Assembly: GCF_009299835.1 (NCBI RefSeq)
Contig: NZ_VKCZ01000018.1
Location: 114,930 to 178,929, forward strand
From: Microlunatus speluncae
GTDB taxonomy: Bacteria > Actinomycetota > Actinomycetes > Propionibacteriales > Propionibacteriaceae
Direction of reading: 5' to 3'
Length of the DNA stretch: 64,000 nt
Part shown: positions 1-7,957 of the stretch, one piece after another
Position numbering within the stretch: the first letter of the stretch is position 1
Layout: every line of letters starts with the position of its first letter
Notes under the pieces: model-generated
The model's database searches: none
What the model was told of the DNA's origin: nothing
What the model saw: only the letters and a program-made list of their open reading frames with translations
Position numbers and translations under genes: made by a program

Positions 1-40
1 GACCGCCGATGGTCTCGGTGAATCAACCCCAAGGAGTGAG

Positions 41-571
41 ATGTCCATCCTGAAGCCGCTGGCCAAGGGCGCCGTCGCTGGGATCGCCGTCGTGGTGACC
101 AGCTTCGCCGGAGCCTCGTACGCCAGCGCTGAGCCGTTGCCGACCGACCTGAACGGGGCGGTCGGTTCGGTGATCACGGAAGACGCCGCCGGGCAATTGA
201 CCGCCGAGCTCCAGCGGCAGTTGCAGACCGAACTGGGCGAACAGCTGAGCGCCGATGAGGCGACCCGGCTCGCTACGGCCATGGCGTCGAAGGTGTCCGG
301 CCCGATCCAGGGAGCCGTGTCCGAGCACGGAACGCTCGATGAGGCCTCGCTGTCGGACCTCGAAGACACCCTCACCGACCTCCTGGAAGACACCCTGGGT
401 GTCGAGGTCGATCTGTCCCTCGATCTTGATCTTGGACTCGATCTCGATCTGTTGGGTGACCTCGAGGTGCAGGGCCTGCTGGACGGGCTGCTCAGCGATG
501 AGCTGGGCGGCGGGTTGCCGGGTGGTGGCGAGCTGCCGGTCGATGGACTGACCGGCGGCCTGCTCGGCTGA
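41..571 (+). CDS. Small exported protein, paralogue A (function unknown)
   Basis: A 176-residue protein with a Sec signal peptide (basic MSILKPLAKG, hydrophobic stretch, cleavage near ASA-EP around residue 31). The mature part is acidic. Around residues 125-140 it has a Leu/Asp repeat (LDLDLGLDLDLL), followed by a Gly/Leu-rich tail. The start is set by AAGGAG four bases upstream. It is paralogous to the next gene (same MSILKPL.KG opening and same layout), so the pair is a tandem duplication. No family was recognised; a secreted or wall-associated role is inference from the signal peptide only. Confidence 0.8.
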   Translation: MSILKPLAKGAVAGIAVVVTSFAGASYASAEPLPTDLNGAVGSVITEDAAGQLTAELQRQLQTELGEQLSADEATRLATAMASKVSGPIQGAVSEHGTLDEASLSDLEDTLTDLLEDTLGVEVDLSLDLDLGLDLDLLGDLEVQGLLDGLLSDELGGGLPGGGELPVDGLTGGLLG

Positions 572-587
572 TTCCGGGTCTTTCCCG

Positions 588-636
588 GATCGGCGGCGGT
601 GGCGTAGTCCCTATAACTGCGTTGCCGTCGCCGATC
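588..636 (+). other. Long G.U-tolerant RNA hairpin between the paralogues
   Basis: Two 17-base arms (588-604 and 620-636) pair completely if G.U pairs are allowed (13 Watson-Crick, 4 wobble) around a 15-base loop. All deviations are wobble-compatible, which favours an RNA structure made on the + strand. A smaller 6-bp hairpin (573-578 with 584-589) lies just before it and shares its edge. There is no U-tract, so it may be an attenuator, a processing or stability element, or an inefficient terminator after paralogue A. Confidence 0.45.
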
Positions 637-855
637 AAGACTTATGAACCTTAATTTCCGCTGATATGAGTCAATGATCGACCGACTCTCAAGCGCTGGT
701 TGAATTACCTCTAGACAGAAAGCACTTCGGGTTCGTATCTTTATGCGTCGTAAGGCCGTGTATCACCCACTCGGGGGATTGCTCGGGGGATCGAAGGTTT
801 GACTGCTGGTCCGGATCGCATGGCGATACCGGAGGAACTACCCCGAGGAGTGATC

Positions 856-1431
856 ATGTCTATCCTGAAGCCGCTGGTTAAGGGCGTCGTGGCCGGAGCC
901 GCCGTCCTGGCGACAACCATTGCCGGCATCGGAACTGCGAGTGCAGATACGGGCGGAATCGAGCTGACCGGTAAGAAGGGCAGCGTCACGGTGACTCGCG
1001 CCCAGGCGACGAACTATCTGGCGGACAGCATGGAGTATCAGCTGTATCGCGAATTCAGGGAGAGCGGCGCCACCCGGAATCAGGCGGCAGCGCTGGCGGA
1101 CAAGATCACCGACAAGATGCGCAAGGGGATCAAGTCCGGCCTTCCGACCAAGGGCACGATGTCCACGGCCTCGGCGAGCAACCTCGAGTCGTCGATGGAG
1201 CGGTATCTGGAGCGGGTTCTTGAGGCTGACGTCTCGCTCTCCATCGACAGCGGGACCCTGACGCCGACGCTGGATCTGCCGGGCGGAGTCGACCTCGCCG
1301 GACTGATCGAGAAGGTGCTCAACCTGGTCGCCAGCCTGTTGGACTCCTTGACCGGAGCCCTGGGCGGCGTGGTGCCGATCCCGGAGCTGCCGGAACTGCC
1401 GGAGGTTCCCGAGGTCCCGGTCAGCCGCTGA
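856..1431 (+). CDS. Small exported protein, paralogue B (function unknown)
   Basis: A 191-residue protein beginning MSILKPLVKG with a Sec signal peptide that ends near TASA-DT (about residue 31). It shares N-terminal sequence and overall layout with the gene at 41-571: a helical middle with a charged segment, then a Leu/Pro/Glu-rich tail (PELPELPEVPEVPV). The start at 856 is preferred over upstream in-frame codons because CGAGGAG precedes it and it starts directly with the signal peptide. Unknown function; the gene is followed by a convergent SDR gene and a long hairpin. Confidence 0.8.
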   Translation: MSILKPLVKGVVAGAAVLATTIAGIGTASADTGGIELTGKKGSVTVTRAQATNYLADSMEYQLYREFRESGATRNQAAALADKITDKMRKGIKSGLPTKGTMSTASASNLESSMERYLERVLEADVSLSIDSGTLTPTLDLPGGVDLAGLIEKVLNLVASLLDSLTGALGGVVPIPELPELPEVPEVPVSR

Positions 1432-1455
1432 GCTGACTGAACAACTCAACGATGG

Positions 1456-1495
1456 GATGGCGGCTATGCGGTCAGTAGACCGTGTAGCCGCCATC
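1456..1495. terminator. Bidirectional terminator-like hairpin
   Basis: Perfect 11-bp arms GATGGCGGCTA (1456-1466) and TAGCCGCCATC (1485-1495). The 18-base loop contains a second short stem (CGGTC/GACCG). It sits between convergent genes and overlaps the last codons and stop of the SDR gene. There is no clear U-tract, so efficient intrinsic termination is inference. Confidence 0.5.
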
Positions 1496-2233
1496 GATCA
1501 CGATCACCGAACCGGTCATGAAGGCTGCGGCATCCGACGCGGCATAGACCACCGTCGGGGCGATCTCCTCCGGTAGCGCGTACCGCTGCTGCACCGAGTC
1601 ATCGATCCACCGTGACTTGAATTCCGGCCGGTCGACCGGGGCCATGTCGGTCTTGACATAGCCGGGAGCCACGGCGTTGACCCGAATCCCGTACGGCGCC
1701 CATTCGGCAGCCAGGGACTTCGTCAACTGATGCACCGCCGCCTTGGAAGCGTTGTACGAGGCCTGCCACTGAGGCCGGTTGACGATAAGCGATGAGATCG
1801 AACCGATATTGACGATGCTGCCCCCACCGTGTTCCTTCATCCGGCGGGCCGCCGCGATCGAGGTCTTCCACAGCGCCTTGAGATTGAGATCGAGCACCAG
1901 GTCGAATTCATCCTCCGAGACGTCGAACGTCGACCGATGAATTGCGATTCCGGCATTGTTGATCAAGATATCCAGGCCGCCGAGAGCCTCGATCGAGTCG
2001 GCGACGATCCGGTCGGCGTCGGCGACGAGGTCGCCGGTCACCACCCGGACCGAATGCCCCTCCGCGCGCAGGGTTTCGGCCGCCTGCTCGTTGCGGTCGG
2101 CGTCGCGGGCGCTGATCACCACGTCGGCGCCGGCCTCGGCCAGACCGCGCGCGAAGGCGAGACCCAACCCGCGGTTGCCGCCGGTGACCAGGGCCTTACG
2201 ACCGTCCAGCCGGAACGTGTCCAGCACTCCCAT
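1472..2233 (-). CDS. SDR-family NAD(P)-dependent oxidoreductase
   Basis: A 253-residue classical short-chain dehydrogenase. It has the cofactor motif TGGNRGLG (residues about 17-24), NNAG (about 91-94), a catalytic Ser in IGSISS, YNASK (catalytic Tyr/Lys) and a C-terminal IDGGYTVY. It resembles gluconate 5-dehydrogenase/sorbitol-type SDRs, but substrate cannot be read from sequence. The ATG is preceded by AAGGAG. It is transcribed alone, converging on the exported paralogue and divergent from the TetR operon. Confidence 0.88.
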   Translation of the reverse strand: MGVLDTFRLDGRKALVTGGNRGLGLAFARGLAEAGADVVISARDADRNEQAAETLRAEGHSVRVVTGDLVADADRIVADSIEALGGLDILINNAGIAIHRSTFDVSEDEFDLVLDLNLKALWKTSIAAARRMKEHGGGSIVNIGSISSLIVNRPQWQASYNASKAAVHQLTKSLAAEWAPYGIRVNAVAPGYVKTDMAPVDRPEFKSRWIDDSVQQRYALPEEIAPTVVYAASDAAAFMTGSVIVIDGGYTVY

Positions 2234-2450
2234 GCCTGTCTCCTTCTATCCGAGTACGCGATATCTGGGGGCCAACACGGCAAGGAACGAACGCGATCAG
2301 GGTCGCAGCCGAGCGGGTTGTCCTCCTCGTTGATCAACTCCTCGACTCCCCGAACGGGTGCCCCGGTCGAGCCGCGGCCGCGACCGGATTCGAGCGTAGG
2401 GTCGCCTCGGCGAGGGTGTCAACGGTCCTGGTGATCACCTGATCCGGGGG

Positions 2451-2482
2451 TTGCCAGCTCAATGTTAATGACCATAACGTTA
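2451..2482 (+). promoter_or_regulatory. Promoter with TetR-type palindrome for the membrane/TetR operon
   Basis: A -35-like TTGCCA (2451-2456) and a -10-like TAACGT (2475-2480) are 18 bp apart. The -10 is embedded in the perfect palindrome TAACGTTA (2475-2482), and a related AATGTTA lies 15 bp upstream (2461). Transcription would start at or just before the ATG at 2488. As the operon ends in a TetR gene, autoregulation at this palindrome is a reasonable inference. Confidence 0.45.
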
Positions 2483-2487
2483 GGTGC

Positions 2488-2739
2488 ATGAGTGACCGTC
2501 GATCCAGCTCGGCTCTCCGCAGAGCGGTCCGCCTGGCGCACGTCGGGCTCGGTGCCGCGCTCGGTCTGCTGGTGTATCTGCCCGTCGCGCTGAGTGGTGG
2601 GCTGAAGATCTTCTTGATGGCCGTGGGGCTGCCGCTGGCCGTGTTGTCCGGCCTGTGGCTCTGGCAGCAGGGGCGGATCCGGCGCTGGTTCGGTCGTCGC
2701 CGGCTGCCGGCACGGACCGGAGACCGAGGTCCGTCATGA
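2488..2739 (+). CDS. Small membrane protein
   Basis: An 83-residue protein with a basic N-terminus, two hydrophobic segments (about residues 18-33 and 41-60) and an Arg-rich tail (RRWFGRRRLPAR). No family was recognised. The ATG lies about 8 nt after a -10-like box, so the message may be leaderless. Its stop overlaps the start of the next gene (ATGA), indicating translational coupling with the second membrane protein and the TetR gene. Confidence 0.7.
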   Translation: MSDRRSSSALRRAVRLAHVGLGAALGLLVYLPVALSGGLKIFLMAVGLPLAVLSGLWLWQQGRIRRWFGRRRLPARTGDRGPS

Positions 2740-3290
2740 TCGGGATCCCTGTTCTGGCACTGGCGCTGTTCGGCGCGCTGGGCGTCGCCGTCGGCGGTCA
2801 GGTCGCGCTCCAGGCCAGCTTCGCGCGGGTGCGCCACCCGGAGTCGTTGGCCACGGCCAATCTCACGGCCGACGCGGAGACGGTCCGTGGCTGGTATCAG
2901 CAGCTGGCGGCGCAGGGCACGCTCGATCAGATGATCATCACCGAGACCGTCGACTACCTGTGGATGGCGGGCCTCGCCGCCAGTCTGGTGCTGGTCACCT
3001 TCCTGGCGGCGGCACTGGTGCGACGCCGGCACTCGAAGGCCGCGGCCCGGTTGCACCGGCTGGCGCCGGCGATGATCGCGGCGCCGGCGCTCGATGCCGT
3101 GGAGAACGCGCTGTCGCTGATCATGCTCAGCGACCCGGTCGGGTTCCCCGATCCGCTGGCGTACGCCCACGCCGGAGTCTCCATGATCAAGGTCGTCGCG
3201 GCGATCGGTTCCGCTACCGTGGTCCCGGCCTATGCCGTGTGGGCCCTCATCCGCGGCGGAACCGGGACCGATTCAGGAAATGAGCGCTGA
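2736..3290 (+). CDS. Polytopic membrane protein of TetR operon
   Basis: A 184-residue protein with about four transmembrane helices (residues about 3-25, 68-90, 105-125 and 145-170). The ATG at 2736 overlaps the upstream stop by 4 bp; longer in-frame starts would run through the upstream gene. The 3' end overlaps the TetR gene by 11 bp. Function unknown. As part of a TetR-controlled membrane operon it might respond to a small hydrophobic molecule, but that is inference. Confidence 0.75.
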   Translation: MIGIPVLALALFGALGVAVGGQVALQASFARVRHPESLATANLTADAETVRGWYQQLAAQGTLDQMIITETVDYLWMAGLAASLVLVTFLAAALVRRRHSKAAARLHRLAPAMIAAPALDAVENALSLIMLSDPVGFPDPLAYAHAGVSMIKVVAAIGSATVVPAYAVWALIRGGTGTDSGNER

Positions 3291-3885
3291 CCGAGCCAAG
3301 TCCTATCACCACGGCTCCCTGCGGCACGCCATGATCGAGGCGGCCCTGCGGCTGATCGACGAGCACGGCGTGGACGGCTTCAGCCTGGCGCAGGCGGCCC
3401 GCGAGGCCGGGGTGAGCGTGGCGGCGCCGTACCGTCACTTCGCCAACAAGCGAGCTCTGCTGAACGAGGTCGCGATCTTCGGCTTCGATGAGCTCGGGCA
3501 GCGGCTCCGGGCCATCGACGAGGCCCGCTCGGGCGACGACGTCGCCGATCTGATCGATCTCGGTCTCGGTTACCTGGATTTCGCGGCGGACCGGCCGGCG
3601 CTGTTCGTGGTCATGTTCGTCAACCGGGGCCGCGACCCACAGTCGGTGGCTGGACTCGCGGCACTGTCGGTGCTCGGCGACGCGGTCGCCCGGGTCGCCG
3701 CCGCCGGACGGCTGGCGGTGCCGGTCGAGGTGGCCGTCCCGGCCCTGTGGTCCCAGGTGCATGGCCTGGCGATGCTGCGGCTCGGCGGGATGCGGACGAT
3801 CACAGAACGGGACGATCCGAAGTCTCGCCGTGCCGTGCTCACCCCGCTGTTGCACGGCGGGATCCTTTCCGCGCGTTCAGAGTGA
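3280..3885 (+). CDS. TetR/AcrR-family transcriptional regulator
   Basis: A 201-residue regulator with an N-terminal TetR helix-turn-helix (YHHGSLRHAMIEAALRLI...GVSVAAPYRHFANKRALLNEV, residues about 8-60) and a ligand-binding C-terminal half of the WHG-domain kind. The start at 3280 gives the usual TetR opening and keeps an 11-bp overlap with the upstream gene. Third gene of the operon beginning at 2488; it probably represses that operon through the TAACGTTA palindrome. Ligand unknown. Confidence 0.88.
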   Translation: MSADRAKSYHHGSLRHAMIEAALRLIDEHGVDGFSLAQAAREAGVSVAAPYRHFANKRALLNEVAIFGFDELGQRLRAIDEARSGDDVADLIDLGLGYLDFAADRPALFVVMFVNRGRDPQSVAGLAALSVLGDAVARVAAAGRLAVPVEVAVPALWSQVHGLAMLRLGGMRTITERDDPKSRRAVLTPLLHGGILSARSE

Positions 3886-3924
3886 AGTTCGAGGAACGCC
3901 GGGGCGCCGAGGTCGGCCACCCGG

Positions 3925-4377
3925 CTATCGGACAGTGAGCAGGGTGCGCAACTGTCGGGCCAGGTCGTCCATCCGGTCGGCCGGCACCCACTCGGCCTCG
4001 GGCCGGCCCAGGTAGCCGAAGATGCCGGGTCCTCTGAGTTCCGCGGCGAGTTGGCGGGGCCGGGGCACCAGATGGACGTGCAGATGGGCGAACCCCTCGG
4101 CTTCGGCGAACAGCATCTGGTACGTCTTCACGCAGTCGACCAACCGGGGCAGCGCCCGGCTCAGCTCGAGCAGCAACGGTCCCAGTTCGGCAGCGGCCTC
4201 CTCGGAAAGGTCCGCGTAGCTGAGGACGTGGCGCGTCGGCAGCAGCACCAGCCAGCCCGGCAGCGCCGCGTTGAAGGCGTGGGCGACCCGCCAGTGCTCG
4301 GTGCGGATCACCTGCTCCCGGTCGGGCAGGGTGGCGGCGGCCGTGTTCGTACAGGGGAAACAGTCGGTGGCGTCCAT
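3925..4377 (-). CDS. HIT-family protein
   Basis: A 150-residue histidine-triad protein with the diagnostic HLHVHLVPR motif (residues about 104-112) and an N-terminal CFPC pair. HIT proteins are nucleotide hydrolases or transferases; the exact substrate is not inferable here. Divergently transcribed from folC, with only 40 bp between start codons. A TAGGCT box (minus strand, 4392-4387) lies 9 nt before the ATG, suggesting a leaderless or nearly leaderless message. Confidence 0.88.
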   Translation of the reverse strand: MDATDCFPCTNTAAATLPDREQVIRTEHWRVAHAFNAALPGWLVLLPTRHVLSYADLSEEAAAELGPLLLELSRALPRLVDCVKTYQMLFAEAEGFAHLHVHLVPRPRQLAAELRGPGIFGYLGRPEAEWVPADRMDDLARQLRTLLTVR

Positions 4378-4386
4378 GGTCCGGCC

Positions 4387-4408
4387 AGCCTAGGACGCGC
4401 CCTAGACT
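4387..4408. promoter_or_regulatory. Back-to-back divergent promoter HIT / folC
   Basis: Two TANNNT boxes face away from each other: TAGGCT on the minus strand (4392-4387) and TAGACT on the plus strand (4403-4408). Each is 9 nt from its start codon. Together they form an imperfect 22-bp palindrome (18 of 22 positions symmetric) centred on CGCG. The -35 region of each promoter must lie in the other gene's transcribed region. Confidence 0.5.
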
Positions 4409-4417
4409 GTGCTGGCT

Positions 4418-5938
4418 ATGTCACATGCCGATCTCGTCGCCACCCTCACCGCCCGCTGGCCCGAACACCGCGTCGCGCCCAGCCTGGGCCGGATCCGCGC
4501 CCTGACCGAACTGCTCGGTGATCCGCAGCGGACGTACCCGGTCATTCACGTCGCCGGGACCAACGGCAAGGGCTCGACGACGGCCATGATCGAATCCCTG
4601 CTGCGCGCGGCCGGGCTGCGGACCGGGCGGTTCTCCAGCCCGCACCTGACCAGCGTCACCGAACGGATCATGATCGACGGCCGGCCGATCGAGGAGGATC
4701 GGTTCGACGCGACCTGGGCCGACATCGAGCCGTACGTGGCGATGGTCGACGAACGGCAAATCGACGGCGTGGCGATGACGTTCTTCGAGATCATCACCGC
4801 GATGGCCTTTGCAGCGTTCGCCGACGCACCGGTCGACGTCGGGGTGATCGAGGTCGGGCTCGGCGGGTCCTGGGACGCGACGAACGTCGCCGACGGCGCT
4901 GTCGCGGTGATCACTCCGATCGATCTTGATCACACCCATCTGCTGGGCTCGACCGTGGACAAGATCGCGGTGGAGAAGGCCGGCATCATCAAGCCGGGCG
5001 CGCAGGCGATCTTCGCCGGACAACCGATGGAGGCGGCCACCGCGCTGCTGGCCCGCAGCGCAGAAGTGGGTGCGCTGGTGCAGCGCGAGGGGGTCGACTT
5101 CGGTCTGCTCTCTCGCAGCGTCGCCGTCGGTGGGCAGTTGATCAGAATCAACGCCTCCGGCGGGCCGGTCGACGACATCTTCCTGCCACTGCACGGTACG
5201 CACCAGGCGGCCAACGCGGCGCTGGCCGTCGCGGCCGTCGAGGCGTTCCTCGGCATGCGGGCCCTGGAGCCGGATGTGATCCGGGCCGGGCTGGCCGAGG
5301 TCCGGGTGCCGGGCCGGCTCGAGGTGGTCCGCCGCTCGCCGACCGTGGTGCTGGACGCCGCGCACAATCCGCACAGCGCCCGCGCTCTGGCCGCGGGAGT
5401 GAATGAGGCCTTCGCGTTCAGCCCGCTGATCGGGGTGCTGGCGGTGATGCGGGACAAGGATGCGCGCGGCCTGCTGACCGAACTGGCCGAGGTGCTGGAT
5501 CGCGTCGTGGTGACCCAGGTGGCCTCGACCGACCGGGGCATGCCGGCCGATGCCCTGGCCGAGCTGGCCGGGGAGATCATCGGCGCGGACCAGGTGCAGG
5601 TCGAACCGCGGCTGGACGATGCGATCGAGGCCGCGATGGCACTGGCCGATGCCGACGAGTACGGCAACGCCGGCGTCCTGATCACCGGCTCGGTGATCGC
5701 GGTCGGCGAGGCTAGGACCCTGCTGGTCGGAGACGAGCCGTGGCCCGAGAACGGTGCCGTACCGGTGTCGGAGGACGATGATTCCGAGCCGGACGAGGAC
5801 GATCTTGACGGCGAGGACGAGTGGAGTCGGGACGATCTGGACGGCTACGACTATGCGCCGCCGCAGATCCGGCGGGCGCCGGCCGAGGACCCGTTGCGGC
5901 CGCTGGTCGGCGATGAGCCGGAGGACAACGGCCGGTGA
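4418..5938 (+). CDS. folC: Bifunctional folylpolyglutamate/dihydrofolate synthase
   Basis: A 506-residue Mur-ligase-family enzyme that adds glutamate to (dihydro)folates using ATP. The P-loop GTNGKGST is at about residues 47-54; FSSPHLTSVTERI follows, then the Mur central domain (DHTHLLGSTVDKIAVEKAGIIK) and the C-terminal LDAAHNPHS motif. The ATG at 4418 is preferred to the GTG at 4409 because of the TAGACT box 9 nt upstream. The last roughly 65 residues form an unusual highly acidic tail (DDDSEPDEDDLDGEDEW) beyond the catalytic fold. The stop overlaps the DUF4233 gene, keeping the conserved actinobacterial folC-DUF4233-ndk order. Confidence 0.95.
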   Translation: MSHADLVATLTARWPEHRVAPSLGRIRALTELLGDPQRTYPVIHVAGTNGKGSTTAMIESLLRAAGLRTGRFSSPHLTSVTERIMIDGRPIEEDRFDATWADIEPYVAMVDERQIDGVAMTFFEIITAMAFAAFADAPVDVGVIEVGLGGSWDATNVADGAVAVITPIDLDHTHLLGSTVDKIAVEKAGIIKPGAQAIFAGQPMEAATALLARSAEVGALVQREGVDFGLLSRSVAVGGQLIRINASGGPVDDIFLPLHGTHQAANAALAVAAVEAFLGMRALEPDVIRAGLAEVRVPGRLEVVRRSPTVVLDAAHNPHSARALAAGVNEAFAFSPLIGVLAVMRDKDARGLLTELAEVLDRVVVTQVASTDRGMPADALAELAGEIIGADQVQVEPRLDDAIEAAMALADADEYGNAGVLITGSVIAVGEARTLLVGDEPWPENGAVPVSEDDDSEPDEDDLDGEDEWSRDDLDGYDYAPPQIRRAPAEDPLRPLVGDEPEDNGR

Positions 5939-6300
5939 GACTCGCCGCCGACAACCCGATGCGGACCCCGCTGATGATCACCCTGATGTTCGAGGTGATC
6001 GTGTTCGGCTTGTCCATTCCGGTGATGATCTTCATCTCCGGGCTGCCCGGCGGCCTGGCCGGCGGCCTGGGTGGACTGGCCGCCGGACTGGCGCTGGTGA
6101 GTGCCGGGTTGATGCGTACACCGGCCGGCTATCCGCTCGCCTGGCTGACCCAGCTCGCCGGGATCGCGCTCGGAATCGCGACCCCGACCATGTTCGTCGT
6201 CGGCGGATTGTTCGCCGGGATCTGGCTCTTCATGTTCGTCCTCGGCCGACGGCTGGAGCGGCGGACGCCGCCCGGGAGTGCGGATCCCGCAACCGAATGA
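5935..6300 (+). CDS. DUF4233 membrane protein
   Basis: A 121-residue protein with about four hydrophobic helices and a short charged C-terminus. The GTG start overlaps the folC stop (GTGA). Its position between folC and ndk, size and topology match the actinobacterial DUF4233 family of unknown function. Translational coupling to folC is suggested by the overlap. Confidence 0.82.
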   Translation: MRLAADNPMRTPLMITLMFEVIVFGLSIPVMIFISGLPGGLAGGLGGLAAGLALVSAGLMRTPAGYPLAWLTQLAGIALGIATPTMFVVGGLFAGIWLFMFVLGRRLERRTPPGSADPATE

Positions 6301-6333
6301 GTCGACCGGCGCCATGATCGATATGGTGCAGCC

Positions 6334-6774
6334 ATGACTCAGACCTCGATGCCGCCGGCACCCGAACCACAGCGTTCTTTCGTTTTGATCAAGCCCGACG
6401 CGGTGCGCCGAGGACTGGTCGGCGCGGTGCTCGGCCGGCTCGAATCGAAGGGGCTGTCGATCATCGCGATGGAGCTGCGTCAGGTCGACGGTGAGCTCTC
6501 CGACCAGCACTACGCCGAGCACGTGGAGAAGTCGTTCTACCCGCCGCTGCGGACCTTCGTGACCTCAGGCCCGTCCGTGGCCCTGATCGTCGAAGGCGAC
6601 GAGGCGATCGAGGTGGTCCGGCTGCTCAACGGAGCGACCGACGGACGCAAGGCCGCCCCCGGCACGATCCGCGGCGACTACTCCCTGTCCAACCGGGAGA
6701 ATCTCGTGCACGGGTCGGATTCGCCCGAATCCGCAAAGCGCGAAATCGCGCTCTGGTTCCCCGCGCTGGCCTGA
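6334..6774 (+). CDS. ndk: Nucleoside diphosphate kinase
   Basis: A 146-residue cytoplasmic enzyme transferring the gamma phosphate of ATP to NDPs. It has the N-terminal FVLIKPDAVRRGL motif, the signature NLVHGSDS containing the phosphohistidine (about residue 127), and GTIRGDY. Length is typical of bacterial NDPK plus about ten extra N-terminal residues (MTQTSMPPAPEPQ). In many actinobacteria rne follows directly, but here rne lies 40 kb away. Confidence 0.96.
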   Translation: MTQTSMPPAPEPQRSFVLIKPDAVRRGLVGAVLGRLESKGLSIIAMELRQVDGELSDQHYAEHVEKSFYPPLRTFVTSGPSVALIVEGDEAIEVVRLLNGATDGRKAAPGTIRGDYSLSNRENLVHGSDSPESAKREIALWFPALA

Positions 6775-6787
6775 CCTGGAGGTCACC

Positions 6788-7177
6788 GTGCCTGACGAGA
6801 ACGTGACCGTGTCGCGGCAGGAGATCGAGGACGCGACCAACGGCGCGGCCCACAGCAACCGCCAGCAGAAGAGCTTCTATCTCTCCGCGGAACTGGTCGA
6901 ACGGCTGACCGCCGCCTGCTATTGGGCCCAACGCTTCGCGGAAGCCCGGACCGCCGACGGCGGCAGCGCCTCAGCTCTCGACTACGTGCCCGATAATGCG
7001 TCGTCGTTGGCCGAGCAGGGGCTCTGGGCCGAGGTCCTGCGAATCGAGAAAGCCCTGAACGACAGCAAGCCGTTCCCGCCCGCTGAGGGCCGGCTGAAGT
7101 CCGGCCCAGGGCAACGCGGCATCGAGCGGCTCAACCAGCCCCGAGGCGCCCGCAGAACCGTCGGAGGCGGTTCCTGA
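6788..7177 (+). CDS. Small soluble protein, ribbon-helix-helix-like N-terminus
   Basis: A 129-residue protein with GTG start and a good GGAGGT ribosome site. The segment QQKSFYLSAELVERLTAACYWAQ (about residues 27-49) has the short-strand plus helix pattern of RHH/CopG-like DNA-binding domains. The C-terminus is basic and Gly/Arg-rich. Only 13 nt after ndk, so it may be cotranscribed. Family assignment is weak and function unknown. Confidence 0.6.
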   Translation: MPDENVTVSRQEIEDATNGAAHSNRQQKSFYLSAELVERLTAACYWAQRFAEARTADGGSASALDYVPDNASSLAEQGLWAEVLRIEKALNDSKPFPPAEGRLKSGPGQRGIERLNQPRGARRTVGGGS

Positions 7178-7212
7178 GGTAGTTGTCAACAGGGTGGGAC
7201 CGAGCAATCTGG

Positions 7213-7221
7213 TTATCCACA
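7213..7221 (+). promoter_or_regulatory. Perfect DnaA-box match
   Basis: TTATCCACA matches the DnaA 9-mer consensus exactly (TTATNCACA). It stands alone 54 bp upstream of the lipoprotein gene; no cluster of boxes or AT-rich unwinding region was seen, so this is not an origin on present evidence. Confidence 0.35.
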
Positions 7222-7274
7222 ACTTTGTGAGCAGTCCTGGAACCTGGCCGTATCCAGATGCGATAGTGACCTGC

Positions 7275-7955
7275 ATGGCAGGCCCAATGATGCGGCGGCC
7301 GGCGGCTGCGGACCCCCTCCCAAGCCCCTCCCGCCCTGCGCACCCCCGGCGTAGACCCCTCACCCCGGCGACTACCCTCGCCTGCCTCCTCCTCGTGGCA
7401 GCCTGCACCGGCCAGCCTCAACCCCCTCCGCAGACCACCGCACCGTCGACCCCTACGCCGGGGTCGGTCGCGTCACCGACGCCGACCGTCTCTCCAACCC
7501 CGACCTCTGACCGCGAACGCGCACTGGCTGATTCGAAACAGGCATATGTCGCACTGTGGCAGGCACGTGACCGTCTGTCGCAAGGTGGCGGCGCGGCGGA
7601 GATACCCGAATACCTGGGCAAGTACCTGACGAGAGATGGCGCCGCGCGCAGGTTTCTCGCTAAGACTGCCCGAGATGTAAGAGGTGGCGAATTCAAGCGT
7701 GAGGGATTTGCAACTCTCCGCAATTTTCGAATACTCGATCTAACGGATCTGGAGATTTCAGTTCCTGTCGCTAAGTGGAAAGCATGTGTCGATCAGTCTG
7801 AGGTCAAGATCATGAAGCAGGGGAAGCTTTTCGACCATCCGAAGTTCATTGAGGAAGAGGTCGAATTGCATTGGGATCGAAATGCAAAAAAGTGGCTGGT
7901 TGAGGCCCTTTCGTCGCGGGCTTTGACGGGCCACAATGATTGTGGCAAGGCGTAG
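7275..7955 (+). CDS. Putative lipoprotein
   Basis: About 226 residues. After an Arg/Pro-rich N-terminus comes a hydrophobic stretch ending in the lipobox LLVAAC (Cys about residue 44), then a Pro/Thr/Ser-rich linker (about residues 45-80) and a globular domain of about 140 residues containing LWQARDRL and a W-rich end (LHWDRNAKKWLVEAL). Start uncertain: 7275, 7287 and 7290 are all in-frame ATGs. Base composition turns noticeably A/T-richer from about 7640 on. Family not recognised; possibly an envelope accessory of the downstream secretion-like module. Confidence 0.65.
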   Translation: MAGPMMRRPAAADPLPSPSRPAHPRRRPLTPATTLACLLLVAACTGQPQPPPQTTAPSTPTPGSVASPTPTVSPTPTSDRERALADSKQAYVALWQARDRLSQGGGAAEIPEYLGKYLTRDGAARRFLAKTARDVRGGEFKREGFATLRNFRILDLTDLEISVPVAKWKACVDQSEVKIMKQGKLFDHPKFIEEEVELHWDRNAKKWLVEALSSRALTGHNDCGKA

Positions 7956-7957
7956 TC

